A stretch of 64,000 bases of DNA from Pelodictyon luteolum (GTDB lineage: Bacteria; Bacteroidota; Chlorobiia; Chlorobiales; Chlorobiaceae): assembly GCF_001622165.1 (NCBI RefSeq), contig NZ_LVWG01000030.1:21149-85148 (forward strand), written 5' to 3'. The first letter of the stretch is position 1. Each line of letters begins with the position of its first letter. The notes beneath the pieces are model-generated. The model was not told the origin of the DNA, did no database searches, and worked only from the letters and a program-made list of their open reading frames with translations. This document shows positions 1 to 9,933 of the stretch, one piece after another. Made by a program: the position numbers and the translations under genes.

Positions 1-588
1 GCCCTTACAGTCCGCCGCATCTCTGCTGAACCACTTCCTCTGCCGTCGCTTGATTTCGACCTGCCCCTCGGCACCTTTACCCTCAGCGGCCGGCTCGATG
101 CCCTCCATAGCTCCGGCCAGCTCTTCACCCGGCCGGCGTCCATGAAGGCGAGGGAGCGCATGCGGAGCTGGATCTTCCATCTTGTTCTCTGCTCCCTCCA
201 GCCGGAAGGGGTCCATCCTGAAACCCTGCTTGTCATGCAGAACGGAGCCTACCGCCTTCGTCAACCCGAAGAGCCCCGCCTCCTTCTTGAGGATCTTCTC
301 GACCGGTACCGGTCAGGACAGCGCATGCCGCTTGCCTATTTCCCTGAAACCTCTTTTGCATGGGAGACAAAGCTTGAGAAAGGGGAGCGCGATGCTTTAA
401 AAGCAGCCCGGGGGACCTGGCAGACGAGCGGGTTCGGGGGGGGTGCGGGAGAAGGAGACGACCCCGCTTACAGGCGATGTTTCGGTGAAGGAGGGGTTGA
501 TTTCGAGGCTGCGGGCCCTCTCTCTTTCCGCGACGTCGCCGCGGCTCTGGTCCGGCCGCTTCTTCATCATTCGGAGGCGGTAAAATGA
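1..588 (+). CDS. recC: RecC, exonuclease V gamma subunit (C-terminal part)
   Basis: The frame is open from base 1 and codes for the last 195 residues of a larger protein; the start lies outside the window. RecC is the Chi-recognition subunit of the RecBCD helicase-nuclease that processes double-strand ends in the cytoplasm. What is visible fits the RecC C-terminus: a run like LPLGTFTLSGRLDAL, a helical stretch around MKARERMRSWIFHL, and the late motif MPLAYFPETSFAW resembling the RecC sequence before its C-terminal helix. The stop TGA overlaps the recB start in ATGA, so the two are translationally coupled. The family call rests mostly on order with recB and recD and on these motifs. Confidence 0.85.
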   Translation, partial: ALTVRRISAEPLPLPSLDFDLPLGTFTLSGRLDALHSSGQLFTRPASMKARERMRSWIFHLVLCSLQPEGVHPETLLVMQNGAYRLRQPEEPRLLLEDLLDRYRSGQRMPLAYFPETSFAWETKLEKGERDALKAARGTWQTSGFGGGAGEGDDPAYRRCFGEGGVDFEAAGPLSFRDVAAALVRPLLHHSEAVK

Positions 589-3500
589 TGAGGGCTCTCG
601 AGCACGCATCCGTACCGCTCAGCGGAATGAACCTCATCGAGGCCAGTGCCGGAACGGGCAAGACCCATGCCATTGCCTCGCTGTACCTTCGCTTTATCGT
701 CGAAGGAGGCCTGCTGCCCGACAGCATTCTCGTGGTCACCTATACCGAAGCGGCCAGCGGGGAGCTCAGGGGGCGGATCCGGGAACGCATCCGCGATGCT
801 CTTATGGCCCTCAGGGACCCCCGGCGTTGTGATGAGGCGCTTCTCCTGATCGGCAGTGCCGCTCCGGCCATCGGCGTGGAAGAAGCCGCCCGCCGGCTTG
901 AGAGGGCTCTCGGCTCATTCGATACGGCGGCGGTACACACCATCCACGCGTTCTGTCTCCGGGCATTGCAGGACCATGCGTTTGAAAGCGGCTCGCTTTA
1001 CGATACCGGTCTTGGTGCCGATCAGCATGAACTGCTGCAGGGGATTGTCGAGGATTTCTGGCGCCGGCATTTCTTTTCTCCAGAAGCTCCGCTTTCCGGC
1101 TATATCGGATGGAAAAAAGACGTGACGCCTGAATCGTTCATCCGCCTGCTCTCGACACTTCGTCCCGGCCCGTTCACCTCCATCAGGCCCGACTACGCCC
1201 CGGGAGAGCCGGAGGCCGCCGAAGCCCGCTGCAGGGAGGCCTATCAAGCCGCAGCATGCCTGTGGAAGGAGGAGCGGGCAGCCATCATCTCCATCCTCAA
1301 TGACGATCCCGGACTCAGCAGGGCTGCCGGGTCCTATAAAAAAGAGGAGCTCATTCCTCTCTTTGAGCGGATGGACATCTACTTTGCAGGCGACAGAGTG
1401 TTCGACTGCTTCGTTGATTTTGCACGATTTACTTCAGAATCGCTCCGTGGGAGCATGAAGAAGAACTACGAGGCACCCGTCCACCCCTTTTTTGATGCTG
1501 CCGAAGCGTTGCTCCGGGAACTCGAGGAGCGGGCGAGGGTGCTGAAGTCGGAACTGGTCCGCTATTACCTTTCAGAACTGCCCCGACATAAAGAGGAGCT
1601 GAATGTCAGGCTGTTCGACGACCTTCTCACCGATCTTTATCTGGCCCTTGGATCCGAAGGAGGCAAAAGACTCGGCGAGGTGCTCCGCTCTTCCTACCCT
1701 GCGGCTCTCATTGATGAGTTCCAGGATACCGATCCCGTGCAGTATGAGATCTTCAGGATGATCTATGCCGGCTCATCTCTCCCGCTGTTCCTCATCGGCG
1801 ATCCCAAGCAGGCGATCTACAGTTTCCGTGGTGCAGACCTCTTTGCCTATCTCCGGGCCGCGGCATCCGTGGACGCCAGCCGCCGCTTTACGCTCGAGAA
1901 GAACTGGCGCTCGTCGCCGCTCCTGCTTGAGGGGTTCAACACCTTGTTCCAGAAAGTACCGAACCCGTTCCTGTACCCCGACATTGCCTATCGGCCGATC
2001 AGTTCCGGCGGCGGCGGACCCCGGCACGCGTTCACCTATGAGAACGACAGACATCCTGAACCTCTTCAGGTATGGCTGCTTGACGCACAGGAGGCAAAGA
2101 ACGGATGCCTTACGGTAGAGGCTGCTGAGGAGATGGCGGCATCGGCGGTGGCGGGTGAAATCGTCCGCCTGCTTGGCGACGCCCGTGAAGGGAAGGCCTG
2201 CATCGGAGAGGTGCCCGTTGCCGCTTCGGATATGGCCGTCATCGTCAGGACCCACCTGCAGGCGGCAAAGGTGCACGGTGCCCTTCGGGCGAGGGGGGTG
2301 CCGGCAGTATTGCAGAGCGAAAAAAGCGTTTTCCTCTCTCCGGTTGCCGGTGAGGCGCTTCTGCTCCTCGAAGCCCTTCTGAACCCATCCCGGGAAGCCA
2401 GGATCCGCAGTGCCCTTGCTACCGGCATCCTCGGCCGGACAGGCAATGCCATAGCTGCATTGTCCGATGACCTGGAGGGGTGGATTGGCTGTCTTCGCGA
2501 CTTTGAGCGGTGGAACCAGTTGTGGAGAACGAAAGGGTTCATGGCGATGACAAGGGAGTTCATGCGCAATGAGGATGTACGCCGAAGACTTCTTGCCCGG
2601 GAGGGCGGTGAGCGTACCCTTACAGACCTTCTTCACTGTTTTGAGCTCCTGCATCAGCATGAACATGCTTCAAATGCAGGACCTGAAGCGCTGCTGGCCT
2701 GGTTCAGCGAACGATGTCTCGATACGGACAGAGAAGAGGAAGCATACCAGATGCGGCTTGAGACCGATGAGGCGGCCGTAAGGATCGTGACCGTCCATGT
2801 CAGCAAGGGGCTCCAGTATCCTCTGGTGTTCTGTCCGTTCCTGTGGAAGGGTTCGAAGGTACCCAAAGAGGTGGCCGCCTTTCATGAGGATTCTGGTGAA
2901 GCGGTCCGGGATTTCGGCTCGCCGGGATTTCTTGAGGGCATGCTGCGTGCCGGAGAGGAGACGATGGCCGAGGATCTCCGGCTCTTTTATGTCGCCCTTA
3001 CCCGGGCCGAGCATCGATGCTGTTTCGTTTCGGCGAGGATTTCGGGCGCAGTATCTGCTGTGAATTACCTGCTGCATGCCGGAGCGGCCGAACATGAGCG
3101 GGTTGAGGGCGCCCCGGAGCGACTTCAAGAGGCCATGGCTGCATCCTCACCCTTCCGTATGGAGGAGGAGCTTCGTGCTTTTGCCGATGAGTCCCGGGCG
3201 GCAGTCGGGTTCCGGCTCGTAAAGCCCGATGAGCTTCTGTCTCATCTCCTTCCGCCGCTTAAGGTTGATGGTACCCATTCCCAGGGCCCGAAGCTGCGGC
3301 GATTCAGCGGCAGTATCGACCGCGCATGGAGGGTGTCGAGTTTCACATCCTTCACCCGTCAGGGGCATCGCCAGCCGGAACTTCCCGACCGCGATGAAGC
3401 AGCAGCAGTCGGACTGCTGCATGAACCTGTTCGGACTATTGATGCGATGGGGATTTTCGCTTTCCCGAAGGGCGCCAAAGCCGGTATCTTCATGCATGAA

Positions 3501-4196
3501 ATCTTTGAGCATATCGACTTTTCATCCCCTGATCCTCTGGCCATCCGCCAGCAGGTTGATGCATCGCTCCTGCGATACGGCTTTGAGCCGACATGGAGCG
3601 ATGCCGTCACAGGGATGGTGGAGGCCGTGCTGCAGATGCCGCTGGGTGAAGGGGAGAATCCGTTCCGCCTCGGCGCCCTGAAGCCCGGCAGCTGGGTTTC
3701 AGAGCTTGAGTTTTTCATGCCCATGTCGCTCCTGCATTGTGATGCCCTTCAGGAGCCCCTCCGCCGCCATGGCCTCATGGCAGAAGGTGCGGATTACCGG
3801 AAGCTCGCCGAAAGCCTGGAGTTCCAGCCGGCAACGGGCATGCTGATGGGGTTCATGGACATGGTGTTTGAGGCAGGCGGGCGGTTCTGGCTCCTTGACT
3901 GGAAATCAAACCATCTCGGCAACAGCGCTGCCGATTACGGGGAAGAGCGTATGGAGGCCGCAATGGATGAACACCGCTACCACCTCCAGTACCTGTTCTA
4001 TCTTGCTGCACTGAACCGCCATCTCACCCTCCGGGTTCCGGGCTACACCTACAGGACGCACTTCGGCGGAGTGCTCTACGTCTTTCTCCGCGGGGTTGAC
4101 GGGGAGGGTGGACGAACAGGTCTCTACCGGGTCCGGCCGCCCGCTCAGCTGATTGAGGAACTCACCATGGCTATTGCCGGGGAGGCTGCACCATGA
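585..4196 (+). CDS. recB: RecB, exonuclease V beta subunit (helicase-nuclease)
   Basis: At 1203 residues it has the usual RecB length. It is the 3'-5' SF1 helicase and nuclease subunit of RecBCD. Walker A is EASAGTGKT at residues 19-27; the Walker B/motif II region DEFQDTDPVQY begins near residue 377; a later SF1 motif is TVHVSKGLQYPLVF near residue 735. The C-terminal RecB nuclease domain carries the active-site run LLDWKSN with Asp1105 and Lys1107. ATG at 585 overlaps the recC stop; a second ATG follows at 588 and either could be used. The 3' end overlaps recD by 4 bases, so recCBD is one transcription unit. Confidence 0.97.
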   Translation: MMRALEHASVPLSGMNLIEASAGTGKTHAIASLYLRFIVEGGLLPDSILVVTYTEAASGELRGRIRERIRDALMALRDPRRCDEALLLIGSAAPAIGVEEAARRLERALGSFDTAAVHTIHAFCLRALQDHAFESGSLYDTGLGADQHELLQGIVEDFWRRHFFSPEAPLSGYIGWKKDVTPESFIRLLSTLRPGPFTSIRPDYAPGEPEAAEARCREAYQAAACLWKEERAAIISILNDDPGLSRAAGSYKKEELIPLFERMDIYFAGDRVFDCFVDFARFTSESLRGSMKKNYEAPVHPFFDAAEALLRELEERARVLKSELVRYYLSELPRHKEELNVRLFDDLLTDLYLALGSEGGKRLGEVLRSSYPAALIDEFQDTDPVQYEIFRMIYAGSSLPLFLIGDPKQAIYSFRGADLFAYLRAAASVDASRRFTLEKNWRSSPLLLEGFNTLFQKVPNPFLYPDIAYRPISSGGGGPRHAFTYENDRHPEPLQVWLLDAQEAKNGCLTVEAAEEMAASAVAGEIVRLLGDAREGKACIGEVPVAASDMAVIVRTHLQAAKVHGALRARGVPAVLQSEKSVFLSPVAGEALLLLEALLNPSREARIRSALATGILGRTGNAIAALSDDLEGWIGCLRDFERWNQLWRTKGFMAMTREFMRNEDVRRRLLAREGGERTLTDLLHCFELLHQHEHASNAGPEALLAWFSERCLDTDREEEAYQMRLETDEAAVRIVTVHVSKGLQYPLVFCPFLWKGSKVPKEVAAFHEDSGEAVRDFGSPGFLEGMLRAGEETMAEDLRLFYVALTRAEHRCCFVSARISGAVSAVNYLLHAGAAEHERVEGAPERLQEAMAASSPFRMEEELRAFADESRAAVGFRLVKPDELLSHLLPPLKVDGTHSQGPKLRRFSGSIDRAWRVSSFTSFTRQGHRQPELPDRDEAAAVGLLHEPVRTIDAMGIFAFPKGAKAGIFMHEIFEHIDFSSPDPLAIRQQVDASLLRYGFEPTWSDAVTGMVEAVLQMPLGEGENPFRLGALKPGSWVSELEFFMPMSLLHCDALQEPLRRHGLMAEGADYRKLAESLEFQPATGMLMGFMDMVFEAGGRFWLLDWKSNHLGNSAADYGEERMEAAMDEHRYHLQYLFYLAALNRHLTLRVPGYTYRTHFGGVLYVFLRGVDGEGGRTGLYRVRPPAQLIEELTMAIAGEAAP

Positions 4197-5935
4197 ATTG
4201 CATCAGGTACGAAGACCTGCGCCCTCTAGACCGCCAGTTCGGAGCCTTCATCATGCGTCACTCCTCGATGCCCGGCGATGCTGTCCTCAGGGTGCTTGCA
4301 TCGCTCGCAAGCAGAGTTCCTGACCGGGGGGACGTATGCCTTGATCTCCAGACAGTTGCGGGGCGTGAGATTCTTGCCGGTGATGAGCACGTGACGATGC
4401 CGGAACTCCCGGAACTGCTTTCCATACTCAGTCGGAGCGGTGTCGTTTCTGAAGGGGACGGGAACCTGCCGCTAGTGAGGGGGAGAGGAAGCCTTCTCTA
4501 CCTCCATCGTTACTGGACTGCTGAATCGGGCCTGGCCGGGAACATTCTCAAGCGGTGCAGAACGCCTCAGGTCTCTTTTGATGAGGATGCCCTGAAGGAC
4601 GGGCTTGACAGGCTTTTTGACGAGGAAGGGATGCAGCGGACTGCTGCCCGCCATGCACTTCTGCGACGCTTTTCGGTGATTGCCGGCGGTCCGGGCACCG
4701 GCAAGACCTCAACCGTCGTCAAAATCCTCGCACTGCTTGCCGGTGAAGACGGCATGGGCGGAGGACGGATCGCCATGGCGGCACCGACCGGCAAGGCTGC
4801 ACTGCGCCTCAGCGGATCGGTGAGGATGCAGAAGGCCGCGCTCGATTGTACAGAAGCAGCACGCCGGGCGATTCCCGACGAAGCCTCAACCCTGCACCGC
4901 CTGCTTCAGGCCATACCAGGCACGGGGAGGTTCCGTCACGGCCCCCTTAACCCTCTGCCTTTCGATACGGTCGTCGTCGACGAGGCTTCGATGGTCGCCC
5001 TCCCGCTGATGCATGCATTCGTCTCAGCGCTTTCCCCTTCGTGCCGCCTGATTCTTCTCGGAGACCCTGACCAGCTCGCATCGGTCGAGGCGGGGGCTGT
5101 GCTCGGCGACATATGCGCTGCTGCGGCCCTTCCCGGTACGCCGCTTTACGGATCCGTCACCGTTCTTGAGAGAAACTACCGCTTTGAGGGTGGTTCGTCC
5201 ATTAGTGATCTTGCCCGCTCTGTCAACGGGGGCAGGGTGGAGGAGGCGCTGGGGCTGCTTGCCGCAGGGAGGGATCGGGGAGTTGTGCTTCGTCCCCCGT
5301 TCAGTCGTTGGAGTGAGCTGGACAGAGTACCGGAGGAACTGGCGGCCGCAATCATCGAAGGGTACCGCCCGTTTCTCGAGGCCGGGAACCCGTCGGCGGC
5401 GCTTCTGGCGTTCGACCGGTTCCGGCTGCTTGGAGCCATCAGTGACGCTCCGGGACTTTCTGGAGTCAGAGGGCTCAATATGGCGGCAGAGATTGTTCTC
5501 AGGCGCCAGGGTCTCATCGACCCCTCATCTCTTTTTTACCACGGCCGGCCGGTCATGGTCAGAGAGAACGACTACGCAATGCGGCTGTTCAACGGCGATA
5601 CGGGGATCGTATTCAATGACCCCGGAGCGGGTCCAATGGTATGGTTCAGTGCGCCCGATGGCTCGATGCGGCCGGTTCCGCCCGAAAGGCTCCCGAAGCA
5701 TGAAACAGCCTACGCCGTCACCATACACAAGAGCCAGGGTTCGGAATTCGATGCCGTGCTCATGGTGCTGCCGCCGGAGGATTCTCCAATGCTTTCGCGG
5801 GAGCTTCTCTATACAGCCATCACCCGTGCACGCCGCAGTGTGGAAATCAGGGCTGATCCTGAAACCTTCTCAGCCGCCATCAGGCAGAGAAGAATAAGGG
5901 TATCGGGTCTGAAAGACGCCCTTCTCAACCCTTAG
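4193..5935 (+). CDS. recD: RecD, exonuclease V alpha subunit (5'-3' helicase)
   Basis: A 580-residue SF1B helicase, the fast 5'-3' motor of RecBCD. The Walker A motif GGPGTGKT is at residues 165-172, the DEAS box at 263-266, and the C-terminal helicase motif AVTIHKSQGSEFD near residue 512, as in the RecD/TraA family. The roughly 150-residue N-terminal region before the P-loop matches the RecB-contacting domain of RecD1 rather than the OB-like N-terminus of RecD2. The start ATG overlaps the recB stop (ATGA). The gene converges on the minus-strand oxoprolinase, and the two stops overlap by four bases at 5932-5935, with no room for an intergenic terminator. Confidence 0.96.
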   Translation: MNCIRYEDLRPLDRQFGAFIMRHSSMPGDAVLRVLASLASRVPDRGDVCLDLQTVAGREILAGDEHVTMPELPELLSILSRSGVVSEGDGNLPLVRGRGSLLYLHRYWTAESGLAGNILKRCRTPQVSFDEDALKDGLDRLFDEEGMQRTAARHALLRRFSVIAGGPGTGKTSTVVKILALLAGEDGMGGGRIAMAAPTGKAALRLSGSVRMQKAALDCTEAARRAIPDEASTLHRLLQAIPGTGRFRHGPLNPLPFDTVVVDEASMVALPLMHAFVSALSPSCRLILLGDPDQLASVEAGAVLGDICAAAALPGTPLYGSVTVLERNYRFEGGSSISDLARSVNGGRVEEALGLLAAGRDRGVVLRPPFSRWSELDRVPEELAAAIIEGYRPFLEAGNPSAALLAFDRFRLLGAISDAPGLSGVRGLNMAAEIVLRRQGLIDPSSLFYHGRPVMVRENDYAMRLFNGDTGIVFNDPGAGPMVWFSAPDGSMRPVPPERLPKHETAYAVTIHKSQGSEFDAVLMVLPPEDSPMLSRELLYTAITRARRSVEIRADPETFSAAIRQRRIRVSGLKDALLNP

Positions 5936-8900
5936 GAGGAGGGGTTTCCATACCCTCCGCCTCCCGGCGTTGCGATCTCGACACCTTCACCCGGCTGCAT
6001 AATGCGCTCGATCCGGCCGCCTGCGGGGATTGCTGTGCCATCCTGCAGGATGATCAGATTGAGCCCGCAGGCTCCGCTGCCACCCCCTTCGAGCCCGAAT
6101 GGCGCCCTGTCCCTCCGCTCGGAAATCACGCTGAGCTGCATCGGCATGTGGAAGCTGACCCTTCGAACGACCCCGTCGCCACCACGATTCCGTCCGTTGC
6201 CTCCGCTTCCCCGTCTGATGGCAAACCGCTCGATTTCAACCCCGGGATACCGTTCTTCGAGGATTTCGGAATCGGTGATTCTGGTATTGGTCATGTGCAC
6301 CTGCACGGCCGAAGCGCCCTCTCTCGACGCTGTGGCTCCGGACCCGCCCGGTATGGTTTCATAGTACTGGCTTCCCGACCCGTCCGGCGGGCCGAAGAGG
6401 AGGTTGTTCATGGTGCCCTGGGATGCAGCTGCGCTGCCGAACGCACCGAGGAGAACGTCGACGATGCGTTGTGAGGTCTCGACATTGCCGATGGCCACCG
6501 CTGCCTTCGGGGATGGGCTGAGGATGCTCCCATCCGGGATGATGATGTCGACCGGTTCAAGGCAGCCTGAGTTCAGCGGAATGTCCCCGGCAGCCAGGAC
6601 CCTGAGCAGGTAGAGAACTGCCGCCCTTGTGACGGCCGGGGGGGCGTTCATGTTTCCGGGATCCTCCTGTGCGCTGCCGGTGAAGTCGAAAACTGCACGG
6701 GGATCCTTATCTGGCGGTGAGGTGATGCTAACCCTGACCCGGATAACTGCGCCGTTGTCCATGGTGTCGCTGCAGGATGCCCTGTAAGAGCCGGTCTCGG
6801 CGGCTATTTTTCTGAAAAGCGCATGGATGGCATGACGTGCGTTCAGGCGGATGAAGTGCATGTACTGGCTGACCCGGTCCAGGCCGTAGCGCTGGATAAC
6901 CGCATTGAGCTCCTCCAGCCCCCGGTTGTTGGCCGCAACCTGTGCTTCAAGGTCTGAGATCCGTTCAGGGAGATTGCGTGCCGGCCAGGGGCCGGAAGAA
7001 AGGAGTTCAAGCAGCTCTTTTTTGCGGAAACGGCCCCGACGCACCAGATGGAAACTGCTGATGACAACCCCTTCTTCCTCAATAGAGCGGCTGAAAGGGG
7101 GCATCGAACCGGGAGTTGTGCCGCCGATGTCTGCATGGTGACCGCGGTTGGCGAGATAGAATGACGGATGCGTGCTGAGGCTGAAGACCGGCGTGACGAC
7201 GGTCATGTCGGGCAGGTGCGAGCCTCCGCGGTGGGGGTTGTTTGCAAGCAGAACATCTCCAGGCTCCAGCTCTCCGGCATTGTCTTCGATAAGGCAGCGG
7301 ACGGCCTCTTCCATGGCACCGAGATGGACGGGTATATGCGGTGCATTGGACACAAGCCGTCCTTCAGCGTCGAAGAGGGCACATGAAAAGTCGCGACGCT
7401 CCTTCATGTTGACGGAGTACGCGGTGTTTTCCAGCGAGCTTCCCATCTGTTCGGGAATGTTCATGAAGAGGTTGTGGAATACCTCCAGGAGGACGGGATC
7501 GGGTTTCAGAACGGGTGAGTCATGGCAAGCTTCATGCACTGCCCCGAAAGGGCTCACGCGTTGCATGAGGATTGATCCTGCATGGTCGAAAAGGGCCTCA
7601 TATCCCTTTTTTACGAACAGGGTCAGCTGGCTGTCGACAACCATTGCCGGTCCGGAGATCCGGGTTCCCGGCATGAGCGCTTCCAGACGGCAGCAGGGGG
7701 CATCGACCCAGCCATCTTCTGTCCATAGTGGTGTCTTGGAGGAAATGGCATCTTCTGGCAGCGCCCGGTCTGGAGATGCAGAAGCTCCGGGTGCAGTGCC
7801 GCTTCGGGGGTTCCCGGTCCCGACTTCGACCCTCATACTGACTACCTCCAGCGAACGGACGGAGGGCATGAACCCGTAGCGTGTATGGTAGAAGGCGGTG
7901 AAACGTTCAAGAATGGTGTTGATGCCGGCGACTGCTTTATGCGGCGAACTGAGCGATGCGGGCACAGAGAGCCAGCTATCGGTGCCTCTGGGGCGGATGT
8001 CGAGAAAGATCGCTGTTCGGGCGGCGGCGGCATCGGCTCCGATGATATCGAGGAGCTTCGTGCTTAAGGCGTCAGCCTTCAGTTCCAGTGCAGCAAGAAG
8101 GGTCCCTGTCAGCGGCATCATCACCGGCTCAATGGCACGCTCGGTTTTTTCAGCCATCGCGATCCCCCATGCCGAAAGCACGGACGCGTGGCGGGGGATG
8201 GCGATTGTTGGGATGGAAAGGATGTCGGCGACATCACAGGCATGCTGTGCAGCGGCGCCGCCGAATCCGATGAGCGCATGGGTGCGGATGTCATAGCCGC
8301 GTGAGACCGAAATGCCCTTCATGGCACGGCACATGATGGCATTGGCTACTTCTAGGAACCCGGCAGCAAGGCTTGAGGAGTCGTATTGAGTATTTGTTGC
8401 ATCGGTGACCTTCCGGGCGAGTTCGCTGAAAAGGTGGTGCGCAGCCCCGGCATCAAGCCTGCCGTCTCCCGAGGGACCGAACGTGGCAGGGATGGAGGCG
8501 GGGATGATGCGCCCGAGAATGAGGTTTGCATCGGTCAGGGTGAGGGGACCGCCAAGGCCGTAACAGGCGGGGCCGGGATTCGAGCCCGCCGACTGAGGTC
8601 CGACGCGCAGCCGCTGGCCGTCGAACCAGAGGACCGATCCGCCACCGGCCGCCACGGTCTGTATGTCGAGCATCTCGGTATGGAAGGGAACATTGTCTAT
8701 CGTGGTCTCGAAGCGGTGCTCAAGCGAGCCGGCATATCGTGATACATCGGTCGAGGTTCCACCCATGTCGAAGCCTATCGCCTCAGTGAAGCCAAGGCGC
8801 CCCGCCTCTCCGGCATAGCCCAGCAACCCTCCGGCAGGACCGGAGAGAATGGTGTCGATGGCCCGGAGCCGGTCGGCATCCCGTAGCCCGCCCGAACTCT

Positions 8901-9621
8901 GCATGAACTCAATCGGCACGTCGCCAGCCAGGCTGCGGAGGGAGAGAACATAGGAAAACAGGGCAGGGGAGAGGTAAGCCTCGATCATGGCCGACTGACC
9001 CCGTTTGAGCATATTGATCTGCGGCATGATTTCATGCGACGTCACCACATGCGTAAACCCGGCTCCGTCCCGTGCAAGCTCATGCATGATTTTTTCATGG
9101 CGGGGATTTTTCCATGCATGTTTCAGCACGATGGCCAGACTCCTGAACCCCAGATCCCTGAGTTCCAGAAGGGAGGCGAGTGCTGCTTCGGAATCGAGGG
9201 GGCGGCGGATGGTGCCATCCGGCCCGATAGCTTCATCGATTCCCCGTACGGCCTGATGGAGCGGCGGCTGTTTTTCGATAGAGAGGGCAAAAAGATCCGG
9301 CCTGGTAGCGTTGCCGATCTCGAGCAGGTCCTCGAAGCCTGCCGTAACTGCAAAGGCGGCAGGAGCCCCTTTGCGTTCAAGAAGGGCATTGGTGGCCACC
9401 GTCGTGCCGATCCTGATGCGCTCGATTCCGGCAGAACTGAGGGGCCGGGAGTCCTCAATCCCCATAAGGCTCCGGATGCCGGCAATGCCTGCATCCGGCC
9501 ATCTGCCGGACTCCGAGAGCAGCTTAATGGAGTGTAGCGAACCTTCCGGGTCAATGCCGATGACGTCGGTGAATGTCCCTCCCCGGTCTACGGCGAAATT
9601 CCATCGTGCCGTCCGGCTCAT
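5932..9621 (-). CDS. Fused HyuA-HyuB hydantoinase/5-oxoprolinase
   Basis: About 1229 residues in one chain. The N-terminal half is HyuA-like (ATP-binding, start FAVDRGGTFTDVIGID, later GGTSTDVSRY and a GFGGAAAQHACD segment); the C-terminal half is HyuB-like from about residue 700 (NIPEQMG, NNPHRGGSHLPDMTVVTP). The order and total size match 5-oxoprolinase of the eukaryotic type, which opens 5-oxo-L-proline to glutamate with ATP; related enzymes open hydantoins, so the exact substrate is open. I chose ATG 9621 because it starts at the conserved N-terminus and lies one base after the TGA of the upstream helix-turn-helix gene; the frame stays open 18 codons further up (9675) inside that gene. 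Probably cotranscribed with it. Confidence 0.9.
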   Translation of the reverse strand: MSRTARWNFAVDRGGTFTDVIGIDPEGSLHSIKLLSESGRWPDAGIAGIRSLMGIEDSRPLSSAGIERIRIGTTVATNALLERKGAPAAFAVTAGFEDLLEIGNATRPDLFALSIEKQPPLHQAVRGIDEAIGPDGTIRRPLDSEAALASLLELRDLGFRSLAIVLKHAWKNPRHEKIMHELARDGAGFTHVVTSHEIMPQINMLKRGQSAMIEAYLSPALFSYVLSLRSLAGDVPIEFMQSSGGLRDADRLRAIDTILSGPAGGLLGYAGEAGRLGFTEAIGFDMGGTSTDVSRYAGSLEHRFETTIDNVPFHTEMLDIQTVAAGGGSVLWFDGQRLRVGPQSAGSNPGPACYGLGGPLTLTDANLILGRIIPASIPATFGPSGDGRLDAGAAHHLFSELARKVTDATNTQYDSSSLAAGFLEVANAIMCRAMKGISVSRGYDIRTHALIGFGGAAAQHACDVADILSIPTIAIPRHASVLSAWGIAMAEKTERAIEPVMMPLTGTLLAALELKADALSTKLLDIIGADAAAARTAIFLDIRPRGTDSWLSVPASLSSPHKAVAGINTILERFTAFYHTRYGFMPSVRSLEVVSMRVEVGTGNPRSGTAPGASASPDRALPEDAISSKTPLWTEDGWVDAPCCRLEALMPGTRISGPAMVVDSQLTLFVKKGYEALFDHAGSILMQRVSPFGAVHEACHDSPVLKPDPVLLEVFHNLFMNIPEQMGSSLENTAYSVNMKERRDFSCALFDAEGRLVSNAPHIPVHLGAMEEAVRCLIEDNAGELEPGDVLLANNPHRGGSHLPDMTVVTPVFSLSTHPSFYLANRGHHADIGGTTPGSMPPFSRSIEEEGVVISSFHLVRRGRFRKKELLELLSSGPWPARNLPERISDLEAQVAANNRGLEELNAVIQRYGLDRVSQYMHFIRLNARHAIHALFRKIAAETGSYRASCSDTMDNGAVIRVRVSITSPPDKDPRAVFDFTGSAQEDPGNMNAPPAVTRAAVLYLLRVLAAGDIPLNSGCLEPVDIIIPDGSILSPSPKAAVAIGNVETSQRIVDVLLGAFGSAAASQGTMNNLLFGPPDGSGSQYYETIPGGSGATASREGASAVQVHMTNTRITDSEILEERYPGVEIERFAIRRGSGGNGRNRGGDGVVRRVSFHMPMQLSVISERRDRAPFGLEGGGSGACGLNLIILQDGTAIPAGGRIERIMQPGEGVEIATPGGGGYGNPSS

Positions 9622-9622
9622 C

Positions 9623-9802
9623 TCAGGCTTTAGGCTCCCAGTAGCAGCGCTTCGGGGACAGAATGGCCCCCTCATCCTTCAGCTCCTTCATTGCCTTGTC
9701 CACGTCCTTGCGATCAAGTCCGCTTTTTTCGGCAATCTGGCCTGCGCTCATTGCCGTGCCCTCTTTTTTCAGTACCTCAAGTACCGCTTCCTTGTTGTTC
9801 AT
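9623..9802 (-). CDS. Small winged-helix-like DNA-binding protein
   Basis: A 59-residue protein starting [15 protein letters not shown]. Residues 15-50 read as a helix-turn-helix: [24 protein letters not shown] in outline, followed by a short wing [11 protein letters not shown]. This resembles the ROK/MarR-type winged-helix core seen in short stand-alone regulators, but I cannot name a family. The frame extends upstream to 9907, where it would add a Gly/Asn-rich stretch from hexamer repeats; I reject that extension as non-coding. It ends one base before the oxoprolinase start, so it is likely translationally coupled to it and may regulate that gene. No clear Shine-Dalgarno precedes the chosen ATG. 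Confidence 0.65.
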   Translation of the reverse strand: MNNKEAVLEVLKKEGTAMSAGQIAEKSGLDRKDVDKAMKELKDEGAILSPKRCYWEPKA

Positions 9803-9856
9803 GATATCGTTATTAATGTAATGACAGGGTAAACAGAGAGCGTTGAGGGTGGTATT

Positions 9857-9880
9857 GTTACCGTTACCGTTACCTTTACC
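9857..9880. repeat. GTTACC hexamer tandem repeat
   Basis: Three exact copies of GTTACC followed by one TTTACC copy lie between the helix-turn-helix gene and mgsA. In the minus-strand frame they read as Gly-Asn repeats, which is why that open frame looks longer than the likely gene. The run is short; it could vary in copy number, but nothing here shows a function. Confidence 0.6.
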
Positions 9881-9933
9881 ATGCTCTGCCGCTGGTGTTG
9901 TCGCCATGGCAGTGCAAATGTAAGGAATTTTGG

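Noticed and set aside
1773..2666. 297-codon minus-strand frame inside recB
   Set aside because: Antisense shadow in GC-rich coding DNA; the recB frame shows clear helicase motifs here.
5166..5897. Long open frame inside recD in another frame
   Set aside because: Shadow of recD: Arg- and Ser-rich composition, no domain, and full overlap with a clearly coding frame.
9803..9907. Upstream extension of the helix-turn-helix gene
   Set aside because: It consists largely of Gly-Asn codons from a hexamer repeat and lacks any conserved feature; the ATG at 9802 fits better.
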